Positions 19,725-28,217 of a stretch of 64,000 nucleotides of DNA are shown here, one piece after another. Origin of the DNA: Stappia sp. (GTDB lineage Bacteria > Pseudomonadota > Alphaproteobacteria > Rhizobiales > Stappiaceae); assembly GCA_002722295.1 (NCBI GenBank), contig PBLF01000011.1, forward strand, positions 117,738-181,737, read 5' to 3'. How positions within the stretch are numbered: position 1 is the first letter of the stretch; each line of letters starts with the position of its first letter. A model generated the notes under the pieces. The model was not told the origin of the DNA, ran no database searches, and worked only from the letters and a program-made list of their open reading frames with translations. Position numbers and translations under genes: made by a program.

Positions 19725-20969
19725 GTGTCCGCCTTCAGTTTCGTTCATGCGGCGGATCTTCATCTGGGCAGTCCGCTCACGGGTCTTGCGGCGCGTGACG
19801 ACAACCTCGCGCGCCATCTTGCCGATGCCATACGCGATGCGGTACGCGGCCTCGTCGATGCGACGCTCGAGAGGGGGGCGGATTTTCTCGTCATTTCGGG
19901 CGATGTCTACGATGGCGAGTGGAAGGACCATTCGGTCGGCCTGTTCTTCAATCGCGAGATGGCCCGTCTGGGCCGCGCCGGAATCCCGGTCTTCGTCATC
20001 AAGGGCAATCACGACGCCCACAGCGTCGTGACGCGTTCGATCACGCTGCCCTCCAATGTAACCGTGTTTGGTGTCCGCAGCGCCGAGACCCATGTCATCG
20101 AGCATCTCGGCGTCGCGCTTCATGGGCAGAGTTTCGCCGATCGGCAGGTGCCGGAGAACCTGGCCCGCGACTATCCCGCGCCCATGCCGGGGATGTTCAA
20201 CATCGGCATCCTGCATACGTCGCTCACCGGCCGGCCGCCGCATGCCGACTACGCCCCCTGCACGCTCGATGACCTGCGCATGCGCGGGTACGACTACTGG
20301 GCGCTTGGTCACGTCCACGCTTTCGAGGTGATCAGCCAGGATCCCTTCGTGGTCTACCCCGGCAACATCCAGGGCAGGAACATTCGCGAAACCGGCGAGA
20401 AGGGGGCCGTGCTCGTCTCGGTCAGCGACGGGCGCGTCACGGAGCTTGAGCGGCTTGTGGTGGACCGGGCCCGCTTCGAGCGGCTCGACGTCGATGTCGC
20501 GGACTGTGGCGATCAGAACGAAATCCTGCGTTTCATCGAAAGCGAACTGCGGCCGCTTGCTGCTGAGGCGGGCGGACGACCGCTCGCCGTGCGGCTGCGC
20601 CTTCATGGTGAAACCCCGTTGCGCGACACTCTGCTTTCCGCCAGGCAGATGCTTGCAACGGAATGCCAGGCCGCCTGTGCCCGTGTTGGCGAGGACGTCT
20701 TCCTGGAAAAGCTGGTGCTCGACCTTCCCGCGCAGCAGCGCACGGCGGCATGGCTGCCGGCCGACGGGCTGCTCGACCTCGAGGCCCTGCTGAGCGAGGT
20801 CGCGAATGACGATGCGCTTGTCTCCGCCGCACGAGGCGAGATCGCGCAGCTGGCGGCGAAGATGCCAGGTGGCCTGCTTGACGCGGAGCGCCCCTTCGGC
20901 GCCGAGATCGACATGTTGATCGACGAGGCGCGCGCCCTGCTGGCGCTGCGGCTTGGCGGCGAGAGCTGA
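19725..20969 (+). CDS. SbcD/YhaO-type DNA repair metallophosphoesterase
   Basis: This is a calcineurin-like nuclease of 414 residues with the di-metal motifs in order: HAADLHLGSP (6-15), ISGDVYDGEW, IKGNHDAHS, an ILHTS histidine and GHVHAF. The C-terminal capping region is long, as in YhaO. I chose the GTG at 19725, which has a perfect AGGAGGGA ribosome site 4 bases upstream; a GTG at 19662 extends the frame without conservation. The SMC-like ATPase partner starts 12 bases downstream, so the two form an SbcDC-like complex acting on DNA ends or hairpins. Confidence 0.88.
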   Translation: MSAFSFVHAADLHLGSPLTGLAARDDNLARHLADAIRDAVRGLVDATLERGADFLVISGDVYDGEWKDHSVGLFFNREMARLGRAGIPVFVIKGNHDAHSVVTRSITLPSNVTVFGVRSAETHVIEHLGVALHGQSFADRQVPENLARDYPAPMPGMFNIGILHTSLTGRPPHADYAPCTLDDLRMRGYDYWALGHVHAFEVISQDPFVVYPGNIQGRNIRETGEKGAVLVSVSDGRVTELERLVVDRARFERLDVDVADCGDQNEILRFIESELRPLAAEAGGRPLAVRLRLHGETPLRDTLLSARQMLATECQAACARVGEDVFLEKLVLDLPAQQRTAAWLPADGLLDLEALLSEVANDDALVSAARGEIAQLAAKMPGGLLDAERPFGAEIDMLIDEARALLALRLGGES

Positions 20970-20981
20970 GGCGGGCGGCCC

Positions 20982-23900
20982 ATGCGCATCGAACGGCTCG
21001 ATCTCATCCGCTACGGCAGTTTCACGGATCGCAGTCTTGCGTTTCGCGACGGGGCGCGTCTGCATCTCGTCTACGGGGCGAACGAGGCGGGCAAGTCGAC
21101 CGCGCTTGCCGCGATCGTGGACCTCCTCTTCGGATTTCCCCACGCCAAGGAGTGGGACTTCCTGCATGAGGCGCGCGCGCTGCGCCTTGGTGCCTCGCTG
21201 GTGAACCGCAACGGCGAACGCATTTCGTTCCGCCGCCGCCGTGGCAACAAGAACACGCTGCTTGCGGATGACGAGGGCGAGAGCCCCTTGCGCGACGACG
21301 CGCTCCTGCCCTTTCTCGGCAATCTGGGACGTGAGGTCTTTCTCTCCAGCTTCGGGCTCAATTCCGAACGGCTCCAGGATGGGGCGCGTGCCTTGCTGGC
21401 GGAGGACGACGACGGGCGCGGGGCGCTGTTCGCCGCCGCATCCGGCCGGCATGCGATCGCTTCTGTGCGCAAGGGGCTGGACGAGGAGGCGGGGCAGATC
21501 TTCACCGACCGCCGCTCCAAGGACAGGCGCTTCTATCAGGCGCTGACGCGCTACGAGGACGCCAATCGCCTGATGCGCGAGCGTGAACTGCGCGAGACCG
21601 CCTGGAAGGCGCTCAATCAGGATGTCGAGCGCGCGCAAGCCGTGCTGGAAGAGGCGACAGCCGCACTTCGTGAGCATCGAGCGCGTGAACGGCGCTTGCA
21701 ACGACAGGTCAGCCTGGCCCCGCGCCTGACGGAACTGGCCGAGGCCGAGCGCGCGCTTGGCGAACTGGATGACCTTGCCGAGGTGACGGCAGGTGCCGGC
21801 CGCGACCTCGAGGATGCGGTGCGTGCACTGGCGGAGGCCGAGGCACGTGAACGCGATGCCCGCGCGGCCCTGGCGGAGGCGGAGGGCGCGCTTGCCGCGA
21901 TCCGCGTGAATGAGGCGGTTCTCGAGCGGGCCCGCGAGATCGCGGACCTTGTCTCGGAGACGGGCGCCTACCGGCAGCGGCTTGCACAGATCCCGCGCGT
22001 TCAGGCGGAGGCCGATGCTCACGACGAGGAGATCTCCGCTCTTCTGCGCCGTCTCGGGGTGTCCGGTTCCGCGGGAACCGGCGCCGGGCTGACGGGAGAG
22101 GAATTCGACCGGGTCTTTCCGGGAGATGCTGTTCTCGCGCGTCTCGAGGAGGAGATCGCCGACGGGCGCAAGCTTGCGGAAACGCTTGCCGTCCTGTCGC
22201 GACGCGAGACGGAGGAGCAGGCGGCACTTGCTGCGATGGACAGGCGCGGGACAAGCGATGCGATCTCTGATCCGGCGCCGCTTGCAAGCCGGTTCCGTGC
22301 GCTGTCTCCCGACCTTGCCGGCCTCGATCACGCCGACGATCTTGCCGCGCGACAGAAGACACTGGCTCGCGAGGCGGAGGAGGCGGCCGCGCGCCTTGAC
22401 CCGCCGGTGGGCGACATCGACCGCCTGGCGAGCCTGCCGCTTCCCTCCGCTGGCGAGATTGATGCCCATCGCCTTGTGCTTGCCGAGGTGCGTGAGGCCA
22501 TCCGCCGGGGCGAGGCGACCCGCGCCGAACGCCGCGCGCTGATTGAACGCCGCGCGGGGATGATCGCGGAGGCCGAACGTGGCGGCGATGTCCCGGACGC
22601 GGAGGCTATCCGGGTGGCGCGCGCTGCACGTGATGCGGCATTATCCGCACTTCCCGAGGTTATGGCACGCGATGGGGCCGGAGCAGGCTCCGCTCTGGCC
22701 GAAGTCGCGCGGTTGACGGCCGTGGCTGATGGTCTTGCCGACCGGGCGCTGTCGGAGGCCGAGCGTGTCTCGCGCCTGCGTGCGGAGCGCGAAGCGCTGA
22801 TGGGAGAACGGGCGGAACTGGCGGAGAACGAAAAGGATCTTGAGCGGCTGCGCGACCGCAAGGTGGACGCTCTTGGAGCCTGGCGAAAGCTGTTCGAACC
22901 ACTCGGGGTGACCCCGACATCGCCCGAGCGTATGGCCGACTGGCGCCGTGCGCTGGAGGGCCTGTTGGCGGTTCGCGGGGAGGCGGCCGAATACGCCGAC
23001 CGGCTAGCCGCCATGCACGAAAAGGCAGAGGCGCTGCGCCCCGAGCTTGCCGGGCTGGCGGAAGAGCTCGGGCTGGAGATGCAGGCTCGCGAGCGGGTGC
23101 GCGCGCTCGCCCGACGGGTGGACGATGCGCTTTCCGCGCGTCGCGACGCCTGGTCCGCCGAGCGTGTGGAGGCCGGACGGCGCTCCGACATCGAGGAGCG
23201 TCTGGAAAGGATGGAGGCGGAGCGCGCCGGGTGTCTTCGGGCACAGGAGAGCTGGCGTGCCCGTTTTGGGTCGACGCTGCTGCGCATCGGCCTTGCGGAA
23301 GACGACACGCTCGGAGCTGCCGAGGCCGCGCTTGCCGCCTGGCGCGATCTGCCCGGCGTTGTCTCGGCCCGTGACCACGAGGCGCGTCGGGTCGCGGGCA
23401 TGCGGCGGGACAATCGCACCTTCGAGGATGCGGCCGCCGGCCTCGTGGCGGCTCTCGCGCCGGACCTTTCCGATCTCGCGCCCGCCGACGCGGTCAACCG
23501 GCTGAATGATCTTCGCGAGACGGCACTGGCCGACAGGACCCGCCGCGAAAGCGCGATTGAAACCCGTGAAAAGGCGGTCGAGCGCGCGAAGGCGTGCGCG
23601 GCCGATGTCAAACAGGCCAGCGCGTTGCTTCATGAGGCGCTGGCACGGTTGCCCGCTCACCTTGGGGGGCGCGCGATTGAAGATGACCCCGCTCCGCTTC
23701 TGGCGAGGCTTGCCGAACGCAGGGAGCTGCTTGCCGCGCGGGACGACAGCCTGCGGCGGTTCGAGGAAGTCGCCGACGGGCTGACCCGCGAAGAGGCCGC
23801 ACGTGAACTCGAGGGGTTCGACCGCGATGCCGCCCAGGCGGATCTTCAGCTCCTGCGCGAGGGTGAGGAGGCTCTGACGTCTGCTCACGGCGAGGCGACG

Positions 23901-24518
23901 TCAGCCCACCAGGCGGCGCTTGCCCGTCGTCGCGAGGCGGAAATGGCGGAAGGGGCGGAAAAGGCCGCTTTCGACCGGGGTGCCGCGGAGGAGGAAATGC
24001 TGGAGACGGGACGCGAATGGTCCGTCCTCCGCATCGCCGGTCTCATGCTCGATGCCGCCCTTGCCCGTCACCGCGAGGCTGAGGGGGACCCGCTGCTGGC
24101 GCGAGCCGGGGAGATCTTCAAGACGGTCACGGGGGGCGCCTATTCCGGCTTGTCCAGGGCGCTGGACGAGGACGACGCGACGGCCCTCGTCGCGCGCCGC
24201 GCGGACGGCGGCGAGATACTGGTGCGTGCAAGGGAGGCGGCGGGACATGCCTCCGGCCTCAGCGAGGGCACGCTCAACCAGCTCTATCTGGCGCTGCGCC
24301 TGGCTTTCCTGACGGACTACGCGGAGCGGGCCGAGCCCGCGCCCTTCATCGGCGATGACCTGTTCCAGTCATTCGATGACGCACGCACCGCAAACGGGCT
24401 CGGCGCACTGGCCGGCCTGTCGGAAAATCTCCAGCCGATTCTCTTCACGCACCATCGAAGCGTGGTCGATCTTGCTGCGCGCGAACTGGGCGAGGGGCTC
24501 GACCTGATCGAGCTGTAG
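20982..24518 (+). CDS. SbcC/YhaN-type AAA ATPase, SMC-like
   Basis: This is a 1178-residue ATPase with Walker A GANEAGKST at 32-40. The N-terminal half has the YhaN-specific strand YGSFTDRSLAF and the downstream LFGFPHAKEWDFLHE. A very long, Glu/Arg/Ala-rich coiled coil fills the middle (about 190-1000). The C-terminal ATPase half holds a signature-like SEGTLNQLYLALRLAFL, Walker B FIGDDLFQSFDD and the final LFTHH switch. It acts with the YhaO-like nuclease in DNA double-strand end processing. The protein lacks an obvious central CxxC zinc hook, so it fits YhaN better than SbcC. Confidence 0.87.
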   Translation: MRIERLDLIRYGSFTDRSLAFRDGARLHLVYGANEAGKSTALAAIVDLLFGFPHAKEWDFLHEARALRLGASLVNRNGERISFRRRRGNKNTLLADDEGESPLRDDALLPFLGNLGREVFLSSFGLNSERLQDGARALLAEDDDGRGALFAAASGRHAIASVRKGLDEEAGQIFTDRRSKDRRFYQALTRYEDANRLMRERELRETAWKALNQDVERAQAVLEEATAALREHRARERRLQRQVSLAPRLTELAEAERALGELDDLAEVTAGAGRDLEDAVRALAEAEARERDARAALAEAEGALAAIRVNEAVLERAREIADLVSETGAYRQRLAQIPRVQAEADAHDEEISALLRRLGVSGSAGTGAGLTGEEFDRVFPGDAVLARLEEEIADGRKLAETLAVLSRRETEEQAALAAMDRRGTSDAISDPAPLASRFRALSPDLAGLDHADDLAARQKTLAREAEEAAARLDPPVGDIDRLASLPLPSAGEIDAHRLVLAEVREAIRRGEATRAERRALIERRAGMIAEAERGGDVPDAEAIRVARAARDAALSALPEVMARDGAGAGSALAEVARLTAVADGLADRALSEAERVSRLRAEREALMGERAELAENEKDLERLRDRKVDALGAWRKLFEPLGVTPTSPERMADWRRALEGLLAVRGEAAEYADRLAAMHEKAEALRPELAGLAEELGLEMQARERVRALARRVDDALSARRDAWSAERVEAGRRSDIEERLERMEAERAGCLRAQESWRARFGSTLLRIGLAEDDTLGAAEAALAAWRDLPGVVSARDHEARRVAGMRRDNRTFEDAAAGLVAALAPDLSDLAPADAVNRLNDLRETALADRTRRESAIETREKAVERAKACAADVKQASALLHEALARLPAHLGGRAIEDDPAPLLARLAERRELLAARDDSLRRFEEVADGLTREEAARELEGFDRDAAQADLQLLREGEEALTSAHGEATSAHQAALARRREAEMAEGAEKAAFDRGAAEEEMLETGREWSVLRIAGLMLDAALARHREAEGDPLLARAGEIFKTVTGGAYSGLSRALDEDDATALVARRADGGEILVRAREAAGHASGLSEGTLNQLYLALRLAFLTDYAERAEPAPFIGDDLFQSFDDARTANGLGALAGLSENLQPILFTHHRSVVDLAARELGEGLDLIEL

Positions 24519-24538
24519 TGCGCTGCACGCATGCAGGC

Positions 24539-24558
24539 GCGTGTGTCGCGACACACGC
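24539..24558. terminator. Perfect 20-base palindrome downstream of the YhaN-type gene and tRNA-Gly
   Basis: GCGTGTGTCG followed directly by its reverse complement forms a perfect palindrome. It lies 20 bases after the ATPase gene stop and 32 bases beyond the 3' end of the convergent tRNA, so as a hairpin it could end transcription from both sides. A protein-binding site is the alternative. Confidence 0.45.
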
Positions 24559-24590
24559 TTGTCTCATCGCCAGGACGGATCAGGAAAGAA

Positions 24591-24664
24591 TGGAGCGGGT
24601 GAAGGGAATCGAACCCTCGTATGCAGCTTGGGAAGCTGCCGTTCTACCATTGAACTACACCCGC
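24591..24664 (-). tRNA. tRNA-Gly (anticodon CCC)
   Basis: Read on the minus strand, the 74-base sequence folds into a full cloverleaf. The acceptor stem GCGGGTG pairs with CACCCGC, the discriminator is T, and the CCA end is encoded. The anticodon stem GCAGC/GCTGC closes the loop TTCCCAA, giving anticodon CCC. The T arm contains GGTTCGATTCC. It reads GGG codons. No other tRNA is adjacent. Confidence 0.95.
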
Positions 24665-24848
24665 ATCACGCGCTCTAGATAGACGTTCGCGCGGTTTCAG
24701 GCAAGAGGGATTGGCGGCGTCCTGACGGGGACAAGTCCCCTGCGCCGCTTGAATTCGGCGAACCGCTTTCCCAAGTCAGTCGCGCCCGGGGGAGGTCCCG
24801 CGGGCCGATTTCAAAACCACCGGTTCAAGACGGGGAGACAGGCGGACA

Positions 24849-25664
24849 ATGCTGGATCAGGGGCGGGACAGGCTTGCCGCGATCGTGGGGTCGCGTCGCT
24901 GGGAGGCGACGATCATCACGCTGATCGTCCTCAATGCGGTAACGCTGGGCCTGGAGACCAGCCCGACGATCATGGATCTGGCCGGACCGGTCCTTGTCGC
25001 GATCGACCGCGGGCTGCTGGCCATCTTCACCGTGGAGATCGCACTCAGGATCTATGCGCACCGCCTTGCCTTCTTCCGCGATCCCTGGAGCGTGTTCGAT
25101 TTCTCGGTCGTCGCGGTGGCTCTGATGCCGGCGACGGGGCCGCTCTCGGTCCTGCGTGCCCTGCGTATCCTGCGGGTGTTGCGCCTGATCTCGGTGGTGC
25201 CGTCGCTACGCCGGGTGGTGGGCGGTCTCGTGGCGGCCCTCCCGGGCATGGGCTCGATCGTGCTGCTGCTTTCGCTCGTGTTCTATGTCTTCGCGGTGAT
25301 GACGACGAAACTCTACGGGCCGTCCTTCCCCGAGTGGTTCGGCACCATCGGAAAGTCGCTCTACACGCTGTTCCAGATCATGACGCTCGAGAGCTGGTCC
25401 ATGGGCATCGTGCGGCCGGTGATGGAGCAATATCCGCTCTCGTGGCTCCTGTTCGTGCCCTTCATCCTGTGCACGGCCTTCACCGTGCTGAACCTCTTTA
25501 TCGGTGTGATCGTCTCCGCCATGCAGCAGGAGCATGAACAAACCGCCGAGGCGGACCGGCAGGCCCTCCACTCCGAAACGGGCTATGTTCTGACGGAAGT
25601 GCGTGCGCTGCGCGACGAAGTTCGCGCGCTCAGGCACGAACTCGGTCGGGGCGACGCGCCCTGA
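24849..25664 (+). CDS. Voltage-gated sodium channel, NaChBac/NavMs type
   Basis: This is a single-domain six-helix cation channel of 271 residues. S1 to S3 lie near 19-34, 47-68 and 82-94. S4 has four arginines at every third position (103, 106, 109, 112). The pore has the selectivity filter TLESWS at 179-184, the canonical bacterial sodium-channel filter, followed by the S6 helix (about 199-226). The C-terminal 226-266 stretch is a predicted tetramerising coiled coil, as in NavMs. Such channels are found mainly in marine or alkaliphilic bacteria and have been linked to motility, pH and sodium balance. Confidence 0.92.
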   Translation: MLDQGRDRLAAIVGSRRWEATIITLIVLNAVTLGLETSPTIMDLAGPVLVAIDRGLLAIFTVEIALRIYAHRLAFFRDPWSVFDFSVVAVALMPATGPLSVLRALRILRVLRLISVVPSLRRVVGGLVAALPGMGSIVLLLSLVFYVFAVMTTKLYGPSFPEWFGTIGKSLYTLFQIMTLESWSMGIVRPVMEQYPLSWLLFVPFILCTAFTVLNLFIGVIVSAMQQEHEQTAEADRQALHSETGYVLTEVRALRDEVRALRHELGRGDAP

Positions 25665-25688
25665 GAATGCCCGGGCGCGCCGCGCGGA

Positions 25689-26813
25689 TCAGTCCGCGCG
25701 GAAGTGCTTCGACAGCTTCAGGGACTGGCCCTGGTAGTTGGAGCCGATGCCCTCGCCATAGAGGCTGTCGGGACGGTCCAGCATCTGTTCGTACACCAGG
25801 CGTCCGACAGTCTGCCCGTGCTCGACGATGAACGGCACCTCGTGCGAGCGCACCTCCAGTACGGCGCGTGCCCCCGCGCCACCTATGGCGGCGTGGCCGA
25901 AGCCGGGGTCGAAGAAGCCAGCATAGTGGACGCGGAATTCTCCGACCAGCGGATCGAAGGGGACCATCTCGGCCGCGAACAGGGGCGGCACGTGCACGGC
26001 CTCGCGCGACATGAGAATGTAGAACTCGTTCGGATCCAGAATGAGCTCGCTCTTGCCTCGATGATAAATCGGCTCCCAGAAATCGAGCGGATCCTGCGCG
26101 GCCTTGGCATCCACGTCGATGACGCCCGTGTGGCGTTTGCCGCGATAGCCGATGAGGCTGCCCGGACCCTCGCCCTCCAGGTCGATGGTCAGATGCACGC
26201 CGCCGGCGATCACCGCCTCGGTATCGTCTTCCTCGGCTGTCGTGCCGCCGCCGGACACGATTCCATGAGCGAGGTGAATGGCAAGAAGGGCATCGTCGCT
26301 CACCAGGGACTGGCCGACGCGAAAGCGGATCTGTGAAAGGCGCGATCCCTCGCGCACAAGAACCGGGAAGGTGCGCGGGCTGATCTCGGCGTAAAGCGGC
26401 CCGTTGTAGCCGGCCGGAACCGTGTCGAACGCCCGTCCGCCATCGGTGATGACCCGGGTGAACACGTCGAGGCGTCCGGTCGAGCTCTTGGGATTGGTCG
26501 TTGCCGAGATATCGGGCGCAAGGGCGAGACTCTCGAGAAGCGGCACGATGTAGACGCAGCCGGTCTCCAGGACGGCGCCGTCCTTGAGATCGATGGCGTG
26601 GAGCTTAAGTCGCTCGAGCTTTTCCGCCACGGGCGTTCCCGCTCCGGGCAGGAAACTGGCACGCACGCGGTAGGCGACCGGGCCAAGCCGCAGATCGAGA
26701 CTCGCCGGCTGGATCTGGTCGGGGTCGGGAGAGCGCGGCGCGATGATACGTTCGCGCTGGAAAAGCGCGCGAATGGCCTGCGCCGGAAGAATGCCGTGTT
26801 CGGCTGCGGTCAT
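25689..26813 (-). CDS. dcd: Bidomain 2'-deoxycytidine 5'-triphosphate deaminase
   Basis: This enzyme deaminates dCTP to dUTP, the precursor for thymidylate. At 374 residues it is about twice the length of E. coli Dcd (193). It belongs to the alphaproteobacterial form with a DCD_N half (from PASLDLRLG near residue 37 to the SSTGRLD and FPVLVREGSRLSQIRF strands) and a second DCD-like half (from about 200; LDPNEFYILMSREAVHVPP, AGFFDPGFGH, EVPFIVEHGQTVGRLVYE). The internal repeat of the trimer-type dUTPase fold is evident. It is monocistronic and ends 24 bases from the convergent channel gene. Confidence 0.88.
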   Translation of the reverse strand: MTAAEHGILPAQAIRALFQRERIIAPRSPDPDQIQPASLDLRLGPVAYRVRASFLPGAGTPVAEKLERLKLHAIDLKDGAVLETGCVYIVPLLESLALAPDISATTNPKSSTGRLDVFTRVITDGGRAFDTVPAGYNGPLYAEISPRTFPVLVREGSRLSQIRFRVGQSLVSDDALLAIHLAHGIVSGGGTTAEEDDTEAVIAGGVHLTIDLEGEGPGSLIGYRGKRHTGVIDVDAKAAQDPLDFWEPIYHRGKSELILDPNEFYILMSREAVHVPPLFAAEMVPFDPLVGEFRVHYAGFFDPGFGHAAIGGAGARAVLEVRSHEVPFIVEHGQTVGRLVYEQMLDRPDSLYGEGIGSNYQGQSLKLSKHFRAD

Positions 26814-26953
26814 CGTGCCCCCCTCGATTCGCGATTTCCGCCGTGATTATCAAAGCGCGCGGGAATTGGCCAATGCGTTTCTGGCAATGGTGGGGTGCGT
26901 GAACGGGACCCTCGTTCGGCTCGGCCGGAGGAAACCTTCCGGAAAACCCCGTA

Positions 26954-26981
26954 TTGAATGTATTTTAGAATATACTAATAT
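26954..26981 (+). promoter_or_regulatory. AT-rich palindromic operator and promoter of the DUF2892-RND operon
   Basis: An AT-rich island in GC-rich surroundings carries a near-perfect inverted repeat centred on TTAGAATATACTAA (26965-26978; 12 of 14 bases symmetric), extending to 26962-26981 with 16 of 20. A plausible promoter, TTGAAT (26954-26959), 16-base spacer, TAATAT (26976-26981), overlaps it, so a bound repressor would block RNA polymerase. The spacing and sequence suit an ArsR-family dimer of the BigR kind. No such regulator is encoded nearby. Confidence 0.55.
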
Positions 26982-27010
26982 TATCACATATTGACCCGCA
27001 GGAGGTTCAA

Positions 27011-27211
27011 ATGACCCTTGATCGTGCCGTTCTCGCCTTTGCCGGAGTCATGACGCTTTTGTCCGTCGTGCTCACGCTGACCGTCTCCCCCCTCTTTGTC
27101 TGGTTTACCGTCTTCATCGGTGCGAACATGCTTCAGGCGGCGTTCACCGGATTTTGCCCGGCGGCCATGATCTTCCGCCGCCTGGGTGTTGCGCCGGGAA
27201 CGGCCTTCTGA
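27011..27211 (+). CDS. DUF2892 (YgaP-like membrane domain) protein
   Basis: This is a 66-residue inner-membrane protein with two hydrophobic spans (about 7-29 and 31-47) and the family ending TGFCPAAMIFRRLG with one cysteine (Cys49). This domain is fused to rhodanese in E. coli YgaP and is common as a stand-alone gene in sulfur-stress and heavy-metal clusters. An AGGAGG ribosome site sits 5 bases before the ATG. It is the first gene behind the AT-rich operator and is followed 10 bases later by the RND adaptor, so it belongs to that operon. Its exact role is unknown. Confidence 0.8.
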   Translation: MTLDRAVLAFAGVMTLLSVVLTLTVSPLFVWFTVFIGANMLQAAFTGFCPAAMIFRRLGVAPGTAF

Positions 27212-27221
27212 GGAGCTGGGA

Positions 27222-28217
27222 ATGAACTTTCGTGCTTGCCTCCTTGCCCTGCCGGCACTCGCCCTGGCGGGGCCTCTCCTTGTGACGCCTGCCCTTGCCG
27301 CATCGCTGACCGTCGCGCGCGAGCCCGTTACCGAGTGGAAGGCGCTCTACGGGCAGGTGGAGGCGCGTGACCAGGTTCCCGCCCGCGCGCGTATCGGAGG
27401 CACGATTGCGGAACTGGCCGTGGAGGAGGGCGATACGGTCACGGCGGGGGAACGCATCGCGACCGTCGCCGACGAGAAGATCACGTTCCAGATCGCCGCA
27501 CTCGATGCCCGCCTGCGCGCGTTGCAGAGCCAGCTCGAGAACGCTGAAGCCGACCTGTCCCGGGCCGAGACGCTTGTGGAGCGCGGTGTGGTGACTCGCC
27601 AGCGTCTCGACCAGTTGCGGACCTCCGCCGAAGTCACGCGCAATGAGATCGCGGCGACCAGCGCCGAGCGTTCCGTGATTGTCCGTCAGGGCGAGGAAGG
27701 TGACGTTCTGGCGCCGGCCGATGGTCGCGTTCTCACGGTTCCCGTGACCCGTGGCGCGGTCATCATGCCGGGCGAGACGCTGGCTATTCTCGGCAGCGGT
27801 GGAACTTTCCTGCGTCTTTCGATCCCGGAACGCCATGCCGGCGATCTCAAGGATGGCGCGGAGATCCGCATCGGCGGAACCGGTGCCGGCGAGGCACCCC
27901 TGACCGGCCGGTTGGCCAAGGTCTATCCCACCATCCAGTCCGGCCGGGTCGTTGCGGATGTCGATGTGGACAGCCTCGACACGCAGTTCATCAACGCGCG
28001 CGTTCTCGTTCGCGTGCCCGTTGGAACCCGTGAGGCGATCCTGGTGCCCGCCCGGGCGGTGACGACACGGGCGGGCCTTGATTTCGTGAAGGTCGCGAGC
28101 CCTCAGGGGCCTGTCGAGCGGACCGTTCTCACCGGCGCCACGCTGCGCAAGGGCGAGGAAAGCCGCATCGAGATTCTATCGGGCCTGATGCCCGGCGACG
28201 AGGTCATCCTTCCATGA
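27222..28217 (+). CDS. RND efflux periplasmic adaptor (membrane fusion protein)
   Basis: This periplasmic adaptor joins an RND pump to an outer-membrane channel. The 331-residue product has a signal peptide (cleavage after PALAA, about residue 27), a barrel-sandwich half (ARIGGTIAELAVEEGDTVTAG), an alpha-hairpin (about 88-155), the second lipoyl half (GDVLAPADGRVLTVPVTRGA) and a beta-barrel. The ATG at 27222 has GAGGAG upstream. There is no lipobox cysteine. It overlaps the pump gene by four bases. No outer-membrane factor gene lies beside it, so it must use one encoded elsewhere. Confidence 0.87.
   Translation: MNFRACLLALPALALAGPLLVTPALAASLTVAREPVTEWKALYGQVEARDQVPARARIGGTIAELAVEEGDTVTAGERIATVADEKITFQIAALDARLRALQSQLENAEADLSRAETLVERGVVTRQRLDQLRTSAEVTRNEIAATSAERSVIVRQGEEGDVLAPADGRVLTVPVTRGAVIMPGETLAILGSGGTFLRLSIPERHAGDLKDGAEIRIGGTGAGEAPLTGRLAKVYPTIQSGRVVADVDVDSLDTQFINARVLVRVPVGTREAILVPARAVTTRAGLDFVKVASPQGPVERTVLTGATLRKGEESRIEILSGLMPGDEVILP

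Noticed and set aside
19521-22469. A very long open frame on the minus strand, antisense to the glycosyltransferase and YhaO/YhaN-type genes.
   Set aside because: It is a by-product of high GC codon usage. It shows no domain, its composition is Arg/Gly/His-rich, and the plus-strand genes have complete catalytic motifs.
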